Shown here in pieces: positions 63,936 through 64,000 of a DNA stretch of 64,000 bases. The first letter of the stretch is position 1, and every line of letters starts with the position of its first letter. A program made the translations under genes and the position numbers. The notes below the pieces were generated by a model. That model worked only from the letters and a program-made list of their open reading frames with translations, ran no database searches and had not been told where the DNA came from. The stretch is from Sphingobium sp. AP50 (lineage in GTDB: Bacteria > Pseudomonadota > Alphaproteobacteria > Sphingomonadales > Sphingomonadaceae), in assembly GCF_900109095.1 (NCBI RefSeq), contig NZ_FNYZ01000007.1, positions 62,001 through 126,000 on the forward strand. The letters are read 5' to 3'.

Positions 63936-64000
63936 TGGCTCGCAAACCTACACCCTCCTGCGTCTCAACCCTCTCTTTCCGGCGCGCTTTTTTTCGACAC

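Noticed and set aside
1..64000. tRNA, rRNA or a replication origin
   Set aside because: No cloverleaf or rRNA-like stretch, no Rep gene and no iteron set were seen while reading.

Overview
The window looks like accessory, probably plasmid-borne DNA of a sphingomonad (Sphingobium, Novosphingobium, Sphingomonas or a close relative). This is inferred from a conjugation protein at the left edge, abundant insertion-sequence debris, GC-rich coding style, large TonB receptors paired with catabolic operons, and aromatic-degradation genes of sphingomonad type. No rRNA, tRNA or CRISPR array was seen.

Layout. 1-5.7 kb: the 3' part of a TraG-like conjugation gene, a two-helix membrane protein, a FitAB/VapBC-like toxin-antitoxin pair and a fused MNT-HEPN protein. 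5.8-12.8 kb: a scrapyard. A tyrosine recombinase is cut by a complete IS21-family element with an 8-bp target duplication. It is followed by pieces of two LysR genes, imuA, IS66, a lipocalin-like gene and a histidine kinase, plus a complete IS3 element. 12.9-31.4 kb: a complete styrene-to-central-metabolism route. It holds an OmpW porin, styC, styB, styA, a divergent LysR regulator, then styD in one operon with a FadB-like fusion, an EthD protein, paaK, paaZ and paaG. The divergent paaI-paaJ and paaABCDE follow, with a PaaR-like repressor. 32.4-36.7 kb: aryl-alcohol dehydrogenase, aldehyde dehydrogenase, a second OmpW and an AraC regulator. 36.7-49.5 kb: two minus-strand operons around a TetR gene. 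One encodes a three-component Rieske ring dioxygenase, a dihydrodiol dehydrogenase and an acyl-CoA ligase; the other a full meta-cleavage pathway. 49.7-53.1 kb: a TonB receptor and an esterase. 53.2-54.3 kb: nested IS66 and IS3 remnants. 54.5-63.9 kb: a second TonB receptor, a VanA-type Rieske oxygenase, a TetR regulator, an FAD monooxygenase, an extradiol-type VOC dioxygenase, an FrsA-like hydrolase and a cyclase-family hydrolase. This last set looks like a separate, unrecognised aromatic pathway.

How it works together. StyAB epoxidises styrene, StyC isomerises the oxide to phenylacetaldehyde and StyD oxidises it to phenylacetate. PaaK, PaaABCDE, PaaG, PaaZ, the FadB-like protein and PaaJ take that to acetyl-CoA and succinyl-CoA. 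An identical 12-bp palindrome upstream of styA and paaA suggests that one PaaR-type repressor controls both halves. A different palindrome (core ATACGCTACCGTAT) recurs near the meta-cleavage promoter, the Rieske dioxygenase promoter, the AraC gene and, in weaker form, the first TonB receptor. This suggests a second regulon centred on the TetR gene at 42.8 kb. The substrates of the Rieske/meta-cleavage module and of the right-hand operon cannot be read from sequence alone.
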